From the NCBI GenBank assembly GCA_022885665.1, contig JAGQDJ010000128.1, positions 1 through 64,000 of the forward strand: a stretch of 64,000 nt of DNA, in the 5' to 3' direction. How positions within the stretch are numbered: position 1 is the first letter of the stretch; each line of letters begins with the position of its first letter. Below the pieces are notes generated by a model. It had not been told where the DNA came from and ran no database searches. It saw only the letters and a program-made list of their open reading frames with translations. Source of the stretch: Triops longicaudatus (lineage: Eukaryota > Arthropoda > Branchiopoda > Notostraca > Triopsidae). Of the stretch, positions 11,536-26,059 are shown in pieces. Both the position numbers and the translations under genes were made by a program.

Positions 11536-12678
11536 ATGTTAACTAAAAGACTGTTTCGCCCACGTATATTTTCTAATTACCGCGTTACAGAATCACTATT
11601 AGTTTGCTTATTGCTCTTTGTAGTGCTCGCATTTTTCCAAAATGCAGTTTCGATCCTCAGTTCTCAAAAACTCGCAAAGAAGGCACTAGAATTCCGGGAA
11701 AAAATTGCAGTCATTAGGAAATTGCTAGTAGACCACGGATTGCCACGTACAAATGGCGCGTACCAACGCATTGTACTGATATCAACCTGGAGAAGTGGTT
11801 CTACGTTTACTGGTGAATTACTGAGCAACGTACCTGGCTCAGTGTACAATTTCGAACCTTTCCGGTACTTTGGTATCCGTGACGTTCCTATCAACAATGA
11901 AACTTACGCGTCTAAATATGTCTCTAAATTAGAAAAGTTGCTACATTGCGATTATACCCCATTGTTAGGCCATTATGAAAGATTTACTGTGTTTAAATCC
12001 GAGTTTCTCGAAAGGAATGCTGCGTACCGGGTATGTACGCAAATCGAACCGGAAAGTTACTGCGAAACTCCGGAACATCTATCCCAAGCTTGCCAGCACT
12101 TTCCGTTGCAAATTACCAAATTCGTACGAATGCCTTTGCGCTACGTTTTGCCCTTGTTAAGCCAACCTGAGCTGAATTTACACGTGATTTTGCTGGTACG
12201 TGACCCCAGAGGTACGATGGCTTCCCGGCGTCTGGTAGAATGGTGTGGCGGCGATTGCGCCGATCCTCAAGTATTGTGCAATTTGCTGAGAGATAACTAC
12301 GAAACGGCGTTAAAAGCGGCGAAAAAATTTCCGGACCGTTTTACTGTTTTAAGGTACGAAGATATAGCCATGGATCCTAAGAATGGTGCCTATGGTTTGC
12401 TGAAGCGATTGGGAATTCCAGTAACGCCATCTATTGACAAATATATCGAAACACATGCAGGATCTAAGTTAAAACAAGTTGGCGAAACTTTCCGACTCAG
12501 AGGATCGAGAATTACGCGGTGGAAGAAAACTTTGCCGTGGTATGATGTGGTAAAGACGCAGAGTGTGTGCCAGGATGTGTTGGACAAGTACGGGTACGTG
12601 GCAGTACCTAACGTTGATGCTGTCAACGAAACTCAAACTTTTCAAGAAAACTGGCAGCTTCCAGCGACTCTTTCTTGA
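11536..12678 (+). CDS. Carbohydrate sulfotransferase (CHST1/3-like), intronless paralogue
   Basis: A 380-residue type II Golgi protein with the same layout as the gene at 6072-7223: basic N-terminus, hydrophobic anchor at about residues 19-35, 5'-phosphosulfate loop STWRSGSTF at about 83-91 and 3'-phosphate site LLVRDPRGTMASR at about 219-231. Unlike its paralogue it keeps the canonical RDPR. The two proteins also share the PLKY/PLRY-VLPLL block, the ALRYEDIA/VLRYEDIA block, conserved cysteines and a C-terminal TQTF-NW-LPA ending. They are therefore a local duplication that was inverted or separated. The start codon at 11536 directly precedes the anchor. The substrate sugar is not determinable here. 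Confidence 0.92.
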   Translation: MLTKRLFRPRIFSNYRVTESLLVCLLLFVVLAFFQNAVSILSSQKLAKKALEFREKIAVIRKLLVDHGLPRTNGAYQRIVLISTWRSGSTFTGELLSNVPGSVYNFEPFRYFGIRDVPINNETYASKYVSKLEKLLHCDYTPLLGHYERFTVFKSEFLERNAAYRVCTQIEPESYCETPEHLSQACQHFPLQITKFVRMPLRYVLPLLSQPELNLHVILLVRDPRGTMASRRLVEWCGGDCADPQVLCNLLRDNYETALKAAKKFPDRFTVLRYEDIAMDPKNGAYGLLKRLGIPVTPSIDKYIETHAGSKLKQVGETFRLRGSRITRWKKTLPWYDVVKTQSVCQDVLDKYGYVAVPNVDAVNETQTFQENWQLPATLS

Positions 12679-14065
12679 TGGTTCTCATTTAGAATTCAGC
12701 GTTCAACAATTAAAAAATCGTTCCATAAGCTCAGATTGTATTTTGAAATACAAATATTACAATTTTAAAATTTGAATGAATGTAACCAAGGTAGTGTGCC
12801 ATAAACTTTGTAGTATTGTCGAAAATAACTTGCAAAGGAAGCTTATATTGTATTTTTACCTCGTTTATAATGAATTATTGTGATATGTTTTGTATGAATT
12901 TCAAGTATTGAAACGTTTTCTATGCAGAAAAATTTAAATTTTGACTATAATCAATAAGGTACACATTTCAAAGCGTGTAGCTGCTGAATTGCAAAAAAAA
13001 AAGCAATTTCATTAATCTTTTTCGTCGTGCAATGTAGCCCACTTATATGTGCCCAAACTCCCTGGTGATTGTAAAACAGTTAACTCTTTGTATAAATACA
13101 GGGTCTCGCTCGGTGAAGATGATTAAAATACAGAACAAAAGAATGTACCGAGTGAAACCTGTTACGCTTATCATGGTATCCACATGTGGAATATAGTTAC
13201 GTCAAACATTCAATTCCTGTTAGTTCATCATTTAAATTACCTTACTTTGTTTATATCTTTCTTTTGTTTTAAAATTTTATGTTTTGTTTTACATCTATTT
13301 TTAGCCATAGAGTTTTATTTTTATTTATTTTCTTTTTTTTTAAAGAAAATTTGGGGTTTAAGACGTTAGATTTTGCCTAGCTTGTGCAGTTCCAGTCTCG
13401 GTTACAGTCTGTTCAGCTGATCTAGCCCTGGTTGTTTTGTTCAATCATCCTTATTTGTGTAGTTTTATATAGGGCGTATTCCATAATGGAGGTTTTGGCT
13501 TTAACACTTGGAGCGTGACTGGCAGAGCTTTCTAAGCTAGGCTGTTTATTTACATTTGTCCAAGATTTATTGAAAACACGCGAAAATCTTCTTCTGTTTT
13601 TATTATTTATTTATTTATTTTTTTTTGCGGTCTCTGTTTAATTTTATATTTCAATAAAGCGAAGATTACAAGAACACTAGTTTTGCAAATAATGCACATC
13701 CGGCACAGTGAGAGGAAGCAATATACCATTTAAAATGAGTACAGCTGTAAATGCCGAGTGACAGCTACACTTATTTTGACCAACTGTGGACCTAAACGCA
13801 TTGGCCAAATGTTTTAAGGAAACAGAGCCATTTGACGTGCGAAAATTATTTAAGGATGTGTTTTACCAGATGTTTGAGAACTTGTTAAACGAAATGCAAT
13901 CCAACTGAACGAACATGCTTGGTGCACTCACATATTGGTTAGTCAGGTTTAATAATAGTCTTTTGTTATCCGAAAAAAAAACTAGAAGAAAATCAACAAA
14001 AAATTAAAAAAAAATTAAAAAATTTAAAATGCTTTTAACGTTTACTAACGTTCCTTAACATTTTT
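12679..14065. other. Gene-free AT-rich spacer
   Basis: Both flanking genes end here (the sulfotransferase from the left, the P450 from the right), so it contains two 3' UTRs. TTTAAT at 13948-13953 reads ATTAAA on the minus strand, about 115 bp past the P450 stop. The rest is T-rich low-complexity sequence with no supported gene. Confidence 0.55.
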
Positions 14066-17000
14066 TTAACGTTCTTTGATGATAACTTTGTAAGGCATGG
14101 GCATGACGAACATTCCCGTCCCCGGTTTGCCTTCTACGCTAATATCTTTGTTCTCAGGTGCCAAAGTAAATTCAAATTGCTGCACAAAATACGCTAAGAA
14201 GACAAAGAGCTCCAACCGTGCCAGATTTTCGCCAAGACACTGTCTTTTGCCTGGAAAAGAAATGGGTTGAAAAGATTTATTAAAAAAATTTATAATGACT
14301 TACCAATTAAAAACGGCATAAATCCTTCTGCTGGAACAGCTAAATTGCCATCTTCGTCCAAAAAATGCTCAGGATGGAATTCGTCCGGTTTAGACCAATA
14401 TTTAGGATTTCGGTGGACGTGTCTCACAAAAGGCGCTACCATCGTGCCCTTCAAAGTAACATTTTCAAGTAGAAACGTAACCAAGGTATTTAAAATAAAT
14501 TTTTAGAAATTGCCAAATTAAAGTGAACAAAAATACAATTATACATTTTGTCTACGTTAAATTACCTTGGGGATTTCGAAGCCACCAATTTCCACATCAC
14601 CATTCGCGTAATGGAAGACTCCAAATGGCGCAATGTCAGCGAATCTCTGCACTTCATGGATTACTGCATCCGTATACGGCATTCTGAGAGAATTAAGTGT
14701 TTTTTAATATTTTTAACCTCGCTCGCTTCTGTTAACTTGCTTATTTACTGTTATTTTTCGGAATTTTATTTTTATTTTATTTTTTATATTTATTTATTTT
14801 ATTTTTTATATTTATTTATTTTATTTTTTATATTTATTTATTTTATTTTTTATATTTATTTATTTTATTTTTTATATTTATTTATTTTATTTTTTATATT
14901 TATTTATTTTTTGACCATATGAATTACCTAGAACGGTCGTCCAAACACGGCAGTCGTTCTCGGCCCACAATTCTGTCAATCTCGTCTCTCATTTTTTGCT
15001 GAACTTCGGGAAACTTCGACAACAGCAAAATGGCCCAGCGGAGAGTCGTTGCGGTCGTTTCGCCGCCCGCGGCAAATAAATCTCCGACAGATACCAGCAA
15101 CTGTGTGTCTGTCAAGACGATAATACGTTTTAATGATTTTTTGGTTATTTTTGCTTAATTTATTTATTTTTAAAGGGATTTCTTTCAGTTACCGGTGAAT
15201 GTCGTCTCCTCGTCCGTGTGTTTTTGCATCTCGAGGAGGAAATAATCGATAAAATCGCGTATGTTAGCCGGATCGAACGTTTTCTTGTGTTCTTCAATTT
15301 CTTTCTGGAATATTTAATGTTACTCGTATTAAATTATCATGAAATCCTCTTACTTGTTTTAAATTTTAATTTATTGGCCGATTTTATTTACTATGAATTT
15401 ATTTCCAATTTTGCTTATCTAATTTTCCTTCTAATGTTTATTTATATCTAATGTTTAATTTTCCTTCTAATGTTTATGTGTTTATTTACGGTATATTTTT
15501 ATGTTTATTTTTCTGTACGACTTTTCCTTTTTATTTGCTTTGCAGATTTTAGTTGAGTATTGTTCGTTTTTATGTTAAAAATTCATCAGGTTTGCGTGAA
15601 ATTACCTTGGCGTAGCTTTCGAAATCGTCACGTGATCTCTGTAAGGCGTCGATACCTACGACTTTTTGAGGTAAGATCTTAGCCAACCATGGCAGAAAGC
15701 CAGCAATGCCCATCCTTGTGGCTACTTGTAAGTTGTTATTCAAAGCTCCGACTAGCCCCACGAAGAAAGGATCGTCGTATTTCATGCGCTTGCCAGCAAC
15801 CAACGCCCAAACAATGTTAACAATGCTAATATTCAAATCGTAGCTTATATCCGTGGGTTGGCCCGCTTTGGAACGAAAGATGTCGCCCATGGCTTGGGCT
15901 TCTTGGAGAATATGTTCTTCCATAACACTCTTGCCCATCCCTAGATCGCGCAAGTGGCGCAGAGCGAAGCGTCGCTGCTCCTGCCACCTACTGCCGTCGG
16001 AGCTCAGCAAACCTTGGAATACGCGTTAAGAAACAAAATGAAGTGTCTTAGAAATAATGGCTAAAATTACGAGTTAAAAATAGAGGAAGTAAAATCGATG
16101 AAAAACCTTGTCCTTACCATGACCATCGTGGCTAAAAAATTGGAAAAGGATATGTGGTGGTCGGTTGGTTAATGTCTGCATCTGGAAAGCTTTCTTGATC
16201 AGGTCGTAATCAGCGATGAAAACCGTGTACCAAGACCCCAGTTGTACGCTAAACACTGGTCCATAGCGTTTTCGAAGCTTTTCGATAGATTTGTGCATGA
16301 AATTAGGATCTAAGAATGGCATATAGCCTAACAAAGGTACGCCAATTGGACCTTTAAATTAAAAACACGAAGACTTAGTATTACAAGAAAGTAGTAGACG
16401 ATAAGAAATCAGTAGCACTATAAATCGCGTACTTTAATCGTGTCATGATTTATGCCTGTGCGTGTTCTTTTTGTGTCGTTTTCTGCGATGTTTAGGGTTA
16501 CCAACCGTCCTTAAATGATAAGGACAGTCCTTAAATTTGGTATGCCCGTCCTTAAGAGTGTTTGTCCTTAAATATGTCCTTAAATGGGAGTTGCTGCTAA
16601 ATTTGTAGACATTTCGTCAGAATAAAAGGACTAAAACATCAATAATACATGCCGGCCGCATGCAGTTTCAAGTTCTGTTTATAAATGGCTAGCCGTTCGG
16701 CATAGCGGGCCGTGGACAACGGCTATAGCCGTCAAAGTCAAACACACGCTGCTGAAGGGGAATGCAACTTTCATTTCCTATTGGCTAATGGTAAGTGACT
16801 AGTGACGACACAAGTATACGGCGTATACGTGTGTAATGTATACGTGCGTATACTATACGCACTCGCGTGTAATCATTTGTGTTGCTGGCTGCTCTGAGAC
16901 ATTGCGAAATGCATGCGAAGTTGTTGTCTGACACGAACTTACTCAAAAAATTTTTGTCTAAAAGCAAATATTTGCTGTAGTTACCTTGCATGTCTGCGTC

Positions 17001-18164
17001 AAATACTGACAGTGTGTATGCCACGTGTGCTTTCTGCAATCGACAGTCATGTATTGCTCTCTAGCGCTAAATACTGACTGGTTTTACTGAACTTCTTATG
17101 GTTTCATTTCTTTGACTAATAAGGAAATTTGAGAAAGTGTTTCTGAAATAGGGGATTTGCACGAAAACAGTTTAGCACTTGATTCTTGCACTTGATTCTG
17201 ATTGGTTTTACTGGACTTCTTATGGTTTCATTTCTTTGACTAATAAGGAAATTTGGGAAAGTGTTTCTGAAATAGGGGATTTGCGCGAAAACCATTTAAC
17301 ACTTGATTCTTGCGACAATTTCCTAAGTTGTCCTTAAATTTTATCCGCGTGAGATGGTAACCCTAGCGATGTTTGAAGTTGTGACATTCCTTGCGCTTGT
17401 TTTTACTAATGCTACTAAATAGGTCCCGCCCCTTTGCTGGGATATCCTGCCATTAGGGGCTTCTAATTTAAAGTCCGTCAGTTTTATACCACATTTTCAA
17501 GATTTTCGATATTTTTGTGAAACCAATTGACTTATTTTATCTTAAGTTTAGTTATATAAGTGCTGCTTTTCCTTTTTGTGCTCTGAATTCTTAATTTACT
17601 CATGTTTCTTCCCGTTACGCTTAATGATGTCATAGCCCCGCCTCCTTAGCAATTTGGCTACGGACTGTCTTCGTTGTTTTCCCGTTAGTTTTGAGGAAAC
17701 TTTGCGGATGAAAACTATGTCTGACTGATTACCTTCCGGTTTTGCATTTATTTCGAATACTTTCAAGTATTTTCTTTCAGTTTTCGTGCTGTAAATTACA
17801 AGAAAAGCCCGTTTTTTGTGCGTTTGTCTAACAGTTTGTAGCTAAGTGCTTTGACCTTGGCGTTTTACGATGTTTCATTCAGCGTTTTTACAACAGGATT
17901 TTCTTATAAAAACTAAATAAGCCTCTAGGGATGTAAACAATGCTTGGTGGAGTATGTAGCACGCAACATGTGTGATAATAAAGCGTTTAAAATGCATAGA
18001 TTCAGGCAATGAGATTTGATTAATGCAAAGTAAGGAATCTGGGCGTGGCGTGTTTTATTTATTACAAACTTTTTTGTCCACTTGCCTGGAGGTCTTTTGC
18101 GATTGTTTTTCCATTGAAGGGCTAATACGAGTATCACAATCACACTTACGAGCCACGTCAACAT
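14066..18164 (-). CDS. Cytochrome P450, CYP2 clan, 8 exons
   Basis: Exons, in coding order, are 18164-18086, 16351-16118, 16012-15606, 15304-15193, 15108-14928, 14683-14566, 14448-14304 and 14250-14066. They encode 486 residues, a normal microsomal P450 length. An N-terminal membrane anchor is followed by the proline hinge PPGPIGVPLLG (25-35). Other motifs are C-helix WQEQR (114-118), I-helix AGGETT (291-296), K-helix EVQR (348-351), PEHF (403-406) and the heme loop FLIGKRQCLG with Cys 430. All catalytic signatures are intact, so the enzyme should be an active haem monooxygenase of the endoplasmic reticulum. CYP2-clan members act on steroids, fatty acids or xenobiotics; the substrate is unknown. 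Exon 1 ends at a GCAAGT donor (GC-AG intron), which is needed to join PPG to PIGVP in frame. Intron 1 contains a hAT-like element, and intron 5 a 23-bp tandem repeat. A second possible first exon lies at 19340-19412. Confidence 0.93.
14771..14915. repeat. Tandem repeat, about 23-bp AT-only unit, about six copies
   Basis: Nearly perfect copies of a unit built of TTTATTTATTTTATTTT plus TTATAT fill most of the P450 intron between the exons at 14683 and 14928. Copies hardly differ, so the expansion is recent. Confidence 0.85.
16493..17365. mobile_element. hAT-like DNA transposon (non-autonomous or degenerate), 873 bp
   Basis: Termini are perfect 11-bp inverted repeats, TAGGGTTACCA at the left and TGGTAACCCTA at the right. 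They are flanked by a perfect 8-bp duplication GCGATGTT at 16485-16492 and 17366-17373. Eight-base duplications and a YARNG-type terminus are hallmarks of the hAT superfamily. Subterminal copies of GTCCTTAAAT cluster near both ends, as expected for transposase binding sites. No convincing transposase frame is visible, so it is probably non-autonomous. It lies in intron 1 of the P450 and is a precise, readable insertion. Confidence 0.85.
17075..17318. repeat. Two-copy tandem duplication, 124-bp period, inside the hAT-like element
   Basis: The block starting TGACTGGTTTTACT at 17075 is repeated from 17199 with few changes (both continue CTTCTTATGGTTTCATTTC). It is an internal duplication of the element. 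Confidence 0.85.
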
Positions 18165-18570
18165 GGTTAATTTGTTTTTACAAAAATCTTAATCGTTGCA
18201 CGTCATGACCTTTCCCGTTGACGCACATCCCTACACTGATAACAGACTCTCATAATCAAGTGGTACTGGCAAGATTTCTCAGGAGTTTAGATTTCGTCTT
18301 TCTTTTCTTCCTTTGTATCTTTTCAGTGTTTTTTAAGTTATTTTTCTCGTTTATGTGTGGTGATAAGTCTTCATTGGCGTGCAAAATTTGACTGAAAATG
18401 GTACTAAGTGCATAAATTTGGATAGTCACGATGATAAGCGACACTTAGTAATTTTAGAACGAAGATAAAGGTTTTCCATGCTCCAACATGAAATTAGAAA
18501 GGCTACAGTACGATTCACCTCTTATCAGATTTGATAGACCCTAAGATTATCAACAAGGTTGTAACGCGTG
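17919..18570. repeat. Segmental duplication, copy A (contains P450 exon 1)
   Basis: This block aligns in direct orientation, with many changes, to 19250-19735. Matching landmarks are GGATGTAAACA near 17930 and 19260, CTGGAGG followed by the exon-1 coding bases, GACCTTTCC near 18207 and 19448, and AACATGAAATTAGA near 18485 against AACATGAAAATTAGAG near 19646. Confidence 0.7.
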
Positions 18571-19339
18571 AGAGGCGAATTTCCAAACTGTTAAAATCCG
18601 TCAATTTTTTGGTGTAATTTTATTTTGTATTTTACACCAAAAAATTGACGGATTTTAACAGTTTTAATGTGTATATTTTGTATTTTAATGTGTATATTAT
18701 TCATTTTGTGTCCCATGTTTGTTTTCGACAAAGAAATTAAGAACACGTAAATTACAATTAACCAAATTGTTCTTCGTGATTATACAATAGTTTCTATTAT
18801 TTTTCACATTCTTTGTGATTTTTTCGAAAAAATTCGAAGTTTTCTTTCGAATTGCTCGTTCAATTGCATCAGTTTTGCTTTGTTTTCAATTCTGCCGCTG
18901 CAGCTCCTGCCCTCTATTATGCGTGTCACGTACTTGATCGACGCGTCATCCCAGCTGTTCACACAACGTGGCCTTCTTTTGCCAACTCCTGTAATTTTCG
19001 TGACTAAAACTCGGACATCTTGTCTACCAAACTCGAAATGCATGTTTTTGCATAAGATAAGCTGCTTTTTGCGACTTTGTCGATTCAGAATACTGACAAT
19101 TTACACGCGGAAAAGGCTAAAAAGGATCGTTTGTCGAATACTCGTCTAACAACTTGTTGACGGTTTGTGGGTTCGGCCTTGGCTATCCACACTGTTCTGG
19201 TTCTTCTTCCTCTTTTTTCCTCAAACTTGTTTATATCTTCCTTTGTAGAAAGCCTCCAGGATGTAAACAGTGACTGGTGTACTATTGAGCATCTCATATG
19301 CATAGTTATAAACCTCTCAGTATGTTTTTTTTGGTAGAC
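18165..19339. other. Region between the two P450 first exons
   Basis: It should hold the promoter of exon 1 at 18164. It contains a long perfect inverted repeat at 18585-18664. An open stretch on the minus strand at 18804-19043 (79 codons, rich in Lys/Arg/Glu) has no recognisable domain and I do not call it a gene. Confidence 0.5.
18585..18664. repeat. Perfect inverted repeat, 33-bp arms, 14-nt loop
   Basis: Arms at 18585-18617 and 18632-18664 are exact reverse complements (left arm begins AAACTGTTAAAATCCGTC). The loop is T-rich. There are no mismatches over 33 bp, so it is young or maintained; in RNA it would form a long hairpin. Confidence 0.95.
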
Positions 19340-19735
19340 CTGGAGGCTTTTTGTGATTGGTTTTCCAATACATTGCCAATGAAAAGACTACACTAATGAG
19401 CCACGTCAGCATCTTTAAATTTGCTAATTGTCTTAACCTCTTCCACGACCTTTCCACTCCTTAAATCTTGTTTCAACTGACATTTAAAAATATTATACCC
19501 ATGTTTTTAGTGTGGTGCTTTTCTGTGATAAGATTTCCGTGACGTCAGCACATTTGCCTAAAAGAAAACCAATAACATGTCCACGTCCGGTTCAAAGACT
19601 GATAAAGAGACAATCTGTAATTCGTACGTTGGGGATCGTGTTCGAACATGAAAATTAGAGAGTCCAAGGTACAATTTACCCTTTATCTGTTTTACGGTTG
19701 ACCCCAAGGTTAACCCTGAGGGTTGGTGCATTTAA
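19250..19735. repeat. Segmental duplication, copy B (contains the second P450 first exon)
   Basis: Diverged direct copy of 17919-18570; the landmarks are listed under copy A. The coding part is better preserved than the flanks, which suggests it was or is under selection. Confidence 0.7.
19340..19412 (-). CDS. Second cytochrome P450 first exon (alternative first exon or relic)
   Basis: Reads MLTWLISVVFSLAMYWKTNH then KKPP, and ends CCAG before a canonical GT donor. It is clearly homologous to the P450 exon 1 at 18086-18164 (MLTWLVSVIV..., RKRPP). It ends in the same phase (one base carried over), so splicing to the exon at 16351 would give an intact PPGPIGVPLLG hinge. No second set of downstream P450 exons is present between here and 18164. 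It is therefore either an alternative first exon with its own promoter or what remains of a duplicated gene. The frame is open and the signal-anchor character is kept. Confidence 0.7.
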
Positions 19736-22495
<2,760 letters not shown>

Positions 22496-24379
22496 TGTCT
22501 ATTGGTTTTCTCGCTTTCAGAATGCAATATGGCAGCTAGCCAGTTAGGGAAGAAGAAAAGTTGGCAGCATATAAAAGAACATAAAAAAAAAGAAAAAAAA
22601 AGCTTCCAGTGACACCTGAATGGATGGGCTAGATGCCGTTAGCATCCCACAACACACAAAAGGCGTCTGTTTCCCAAAGGGGGGCGTAAAGTCTGCCCCT
22701 ACAAGCGAAAAAGAATAAGAGACCCATTTAGGTCCCCCAACGCTTTGCATGTATCGCTTTTATGTTTCACTTCGGAGACAAACCAGCACGTAACAAGGAA
22801 CGAGCATTCAAACGAATGAAAGAAAAGAAATAAAAATAAAATTAAATAGAAAAAAGTATTGGCAACAAGCCTCGGATTGTTAAGCACGTGTCGTTGGCTT
22901 TTATCCTTCCTTTGAGTCTCCATTCTCTTCCTTCATTGCTCCTAACAAGGCGTCTCACCACCCAGATTCACGTCCTCGCATTTTAAAAAATAAAGATAAT
23001 ATATTATACTAGGATGTGTGTCCGGATCCCCGTTTATCCGAACCTTCACTACACAACTTGTAGTTCTTACTACCATTATAGAAAACTTCGAGATATTGAC
23101 AATGAAAAGCGAGTTCTTTCGAATTTTTTTTTTAAATATAACATTTATAATAACGAAAGAACATTTCATTATATTTTTTTAAAAAGAATACAAAAAATAC
23201 TAAAAATATTTGTAAAAATAATAAAATTAAAAAACAAGAAAATTATTAAAAGAAAAATATTTAAAAAATCTTAAAACATAAATAATAATAAAGAATACAC
23301 ATTAAAATAAAACATAAATAATAATAAAGAATACACATTATAATATAATAAAAGTATAAATAATAATATAATAAAAATATAAATTATAATAATTTAATAT
23401 AAATAATAATGCAAGAAAAAATATAAATAATAAATCTTTTAAAAGATATTAATCAGAAAAGAAAATTATGTAAAAATCTGTTTAAAAATACGAAAAATTG
23501 GTGGACTGAAAAATAATATTAAATTAAATTTCGCGGTAAACAAATCTGAAACGGATGAAAACTTGAAATCGACGAAATGTTACGATATTTCCCAGGGCCA
23601 AACGGGATAAAACGTTCAAACGGAGCAAAAAGTAACGCTAATTCGCAATTTCCTTTTCAATTGCCCTACGGGGGTTAAGGAAGTTTTTACGTCACTTGCT
23701 CTAATTCCGTTTCCCATTCTGTCAACACTTGAAAACCCCGAAGCCAAGCGGCTCCAAAATCTCCAAGAAATCCAATTTCATGCCGAACGTGAAAACTTGT
23801 CACTTTTCACTCCTTTCTGTCTCTCTTCGTTGCTTTCTCTTTGCCCAAACAAGCTTTTCGGAAAAGTTTCCGAAAGAGACGCTTTTATCTCAACAGATAG
23901 CTCGCACGAGTAACGGAAAGGGGGAGATTGTTAAGTTGTTAGGCCTACTGTGCTCGAAAGGCCCAGTACACCGTATAATAGAAGGCTCGTAGGCAGAAAA
24001 ATTTACGATTTTTCTGAGAATTTGGGTACATGTACGGTGTAGTGCAGAAAGGGGAGAAATTTCCACCAAACTCGTTTCTTTCGACCGTTTTCCAGGGTGT
24101 CTAGCCGTCGTTCGGTCTAATTGCGGTCAACTTAGGCCGTACTGCAACTTAATTACTATACAACTCTCTGCTAGTGTCTACCTATAATGTCTTTGTTTCG
24201 AGAAACTTGCTGTATTATTAGAATTGTTGGTGATTTATGAGTTTATAGCCACAGAAAGCTTCCTAACCGCGCGAAATAAATGATAAAAATAAATTTAAAT
24301 TTCAATAAAGTAGTAAAATATTCCAACACATGTCATTAAAAGTTAGCAATTTGTCCATTAATAAGCGTAAAACTCAATA

Positions 24380-24800
24380 CGTTATGTTAGACATGAAAAT
24401 AACCGATACTTTCATTCAAGAAAGAGAAATACCGCGGAATACGAAGCTTTTAATGGAAGTTGTATGGAAAGGGAAACCGCGTAAAAAGAAACTTCCGTTT
24501 GAAAGCGTTATTACGCGTATTCTACCTTGCGAAACAACAATAGCCAACATCTGGTCTGCTTTGAGAGTCCTATTGTAAGCTTTGCATACTTGTGTTTTAA
24601 AAAAAGGCTGTCATTGTCGCATTTTCCCTTGTTATCCAATTTTCACGTGGTTTGAAGCGATACATTTGAGATGGCAATGAGAAATTCCGCGCAATACGAG
24701 GCTTATCCATAGAAATTGCATTGTAATGGAAACCGCGAAATAAGAAACTTCGATTGGAAGACGCGTTTACCCGTGTTCTACATTGTAAAATAACTCACAA
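24380..24800. repeat. Degenerate satellite, two units of about 250 bp
   Basis: Units share GAGAAAT-CCGCG-AATACGA at about 24424 and 24680, then a CCGCG-AAA-GAAACTTCC-like block and a TTCTAC block. They belong to the same family as 26060-26860. Confidence 0.7.
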
Positions 24801-26059
24801 CACAATGTAGCAATGTATCATTCTATTACAGTGACAGATCTCAGTATGAATTCTACATTATTTAATAAAACCATGCATTAATAGGATTTTAAATCTGAAG
24901 TATATGTAATTTAGTTGTGCACGATTCCTTATGTCGTGGTAATTTGAGAAAAGATGTTCCAAATTGTATTGATTTTGTCCTTTTTACTTTGTTATTCAGT
25001 GTTATTAATGACGACATTTCTGGAACATACGTTCTTATATTTCACGTCCATTTAATGCCCAGATAAATCAATTGCAAACAGCGCTGCTCGACTTTACGAC
25101 GTCATTTCGTACTCCTTGGCCCCAATTCGCCTGAAAGCGGCCATAAAATCGCAAATGAAATCGTTCACGTCGTTTTTCTTCTTTTTTGCGCCTTTTTGGG
25201 TCTTAGAACTCTTAGAAAGTTTTATTTAAAAAAATATTTAATAAAGGTGAGATTGTTTGTGCACTTGTCAGTCAGCTCATTAGCGCGCAATTATGCAAGT
25301 ATTCTAAACAATTTTCCCTAAGCTGCCTCATCTCTCGAAAAAACACCATGTGTTGATATTCCCAAGCGTTTCAGCTATTTTAAGCGCGTTAGAGAAATGC
25401 CAGGCCTTCAAGGCAACTTAAAAGTGAAGAGAAGGGTTAAGAAATTCCGATCGATTTTTTTTTTTTCATTTTCTACTTTTTTTCTTTATATTTTTTCCAG
25501 TTATTTTATTTTTATATATTAAATAACGCTGATTTTTTAAATCTATTTTTTCCTTGAATTTCTATTTTTTTTTTTAGTTTTAAATACAACTGTGCTGTTA
25601 AAATTAGTTTACTTTCTAATTTCTCAGATTTTATTCAAGAAAATAAAATAAATCTCTTTAGTTTATTTTTTCTGTGGTAAACGTAAAGATCGTGATGCTG
25701 AGCAGAGATTTTCAAGTCTCTTAAGATTACTTGTTTCAGTTCAAAGTTGTCAAGCTCTTAAAGACAAGAACAGTAAATTGGAATAAGACCGGTTTTCCAG
25801 CGCCTGGAGTAAGATTTTCTGCACAGATTTCCGCAAGAAGAAAAAAGAAGATAATTCGCCACTGCGTTTAAAGCTCCTGAACTTGGCCTTGAGCGCAAAT
25901 TTGCCCTTCTAAGAGGTCCAAATCCGCGAGCGTGACGGAATTCAGTTATCCGAAAAACTTTGATGCGTTCGGATAATAGAACGTCCGTGTTCATGTTTAT
26001 TATACCTTAAAATAATAGGTATTAAACTGAATTAAAATTAAATTAAATTAACTCAATTT

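Noticed and set aside
16785..17039. 84-codon minus-strand frame inside the hAT-like element
   Set aside because: No zinc-finger pattern or transposase motif is recognisable; it lies in a repeat with an internal duplication.
18804..19043. 79-codon charged minus-strand frame between the two P450 first exons
   Set aside because: No domain, no supporting splice partners, and no similarity to P450 exons.
24330..24578. 82-codon frame MSLKVSNLSINKRK
   Set aside because: It lies over degenerate satellite units and is not kept in the other copies.
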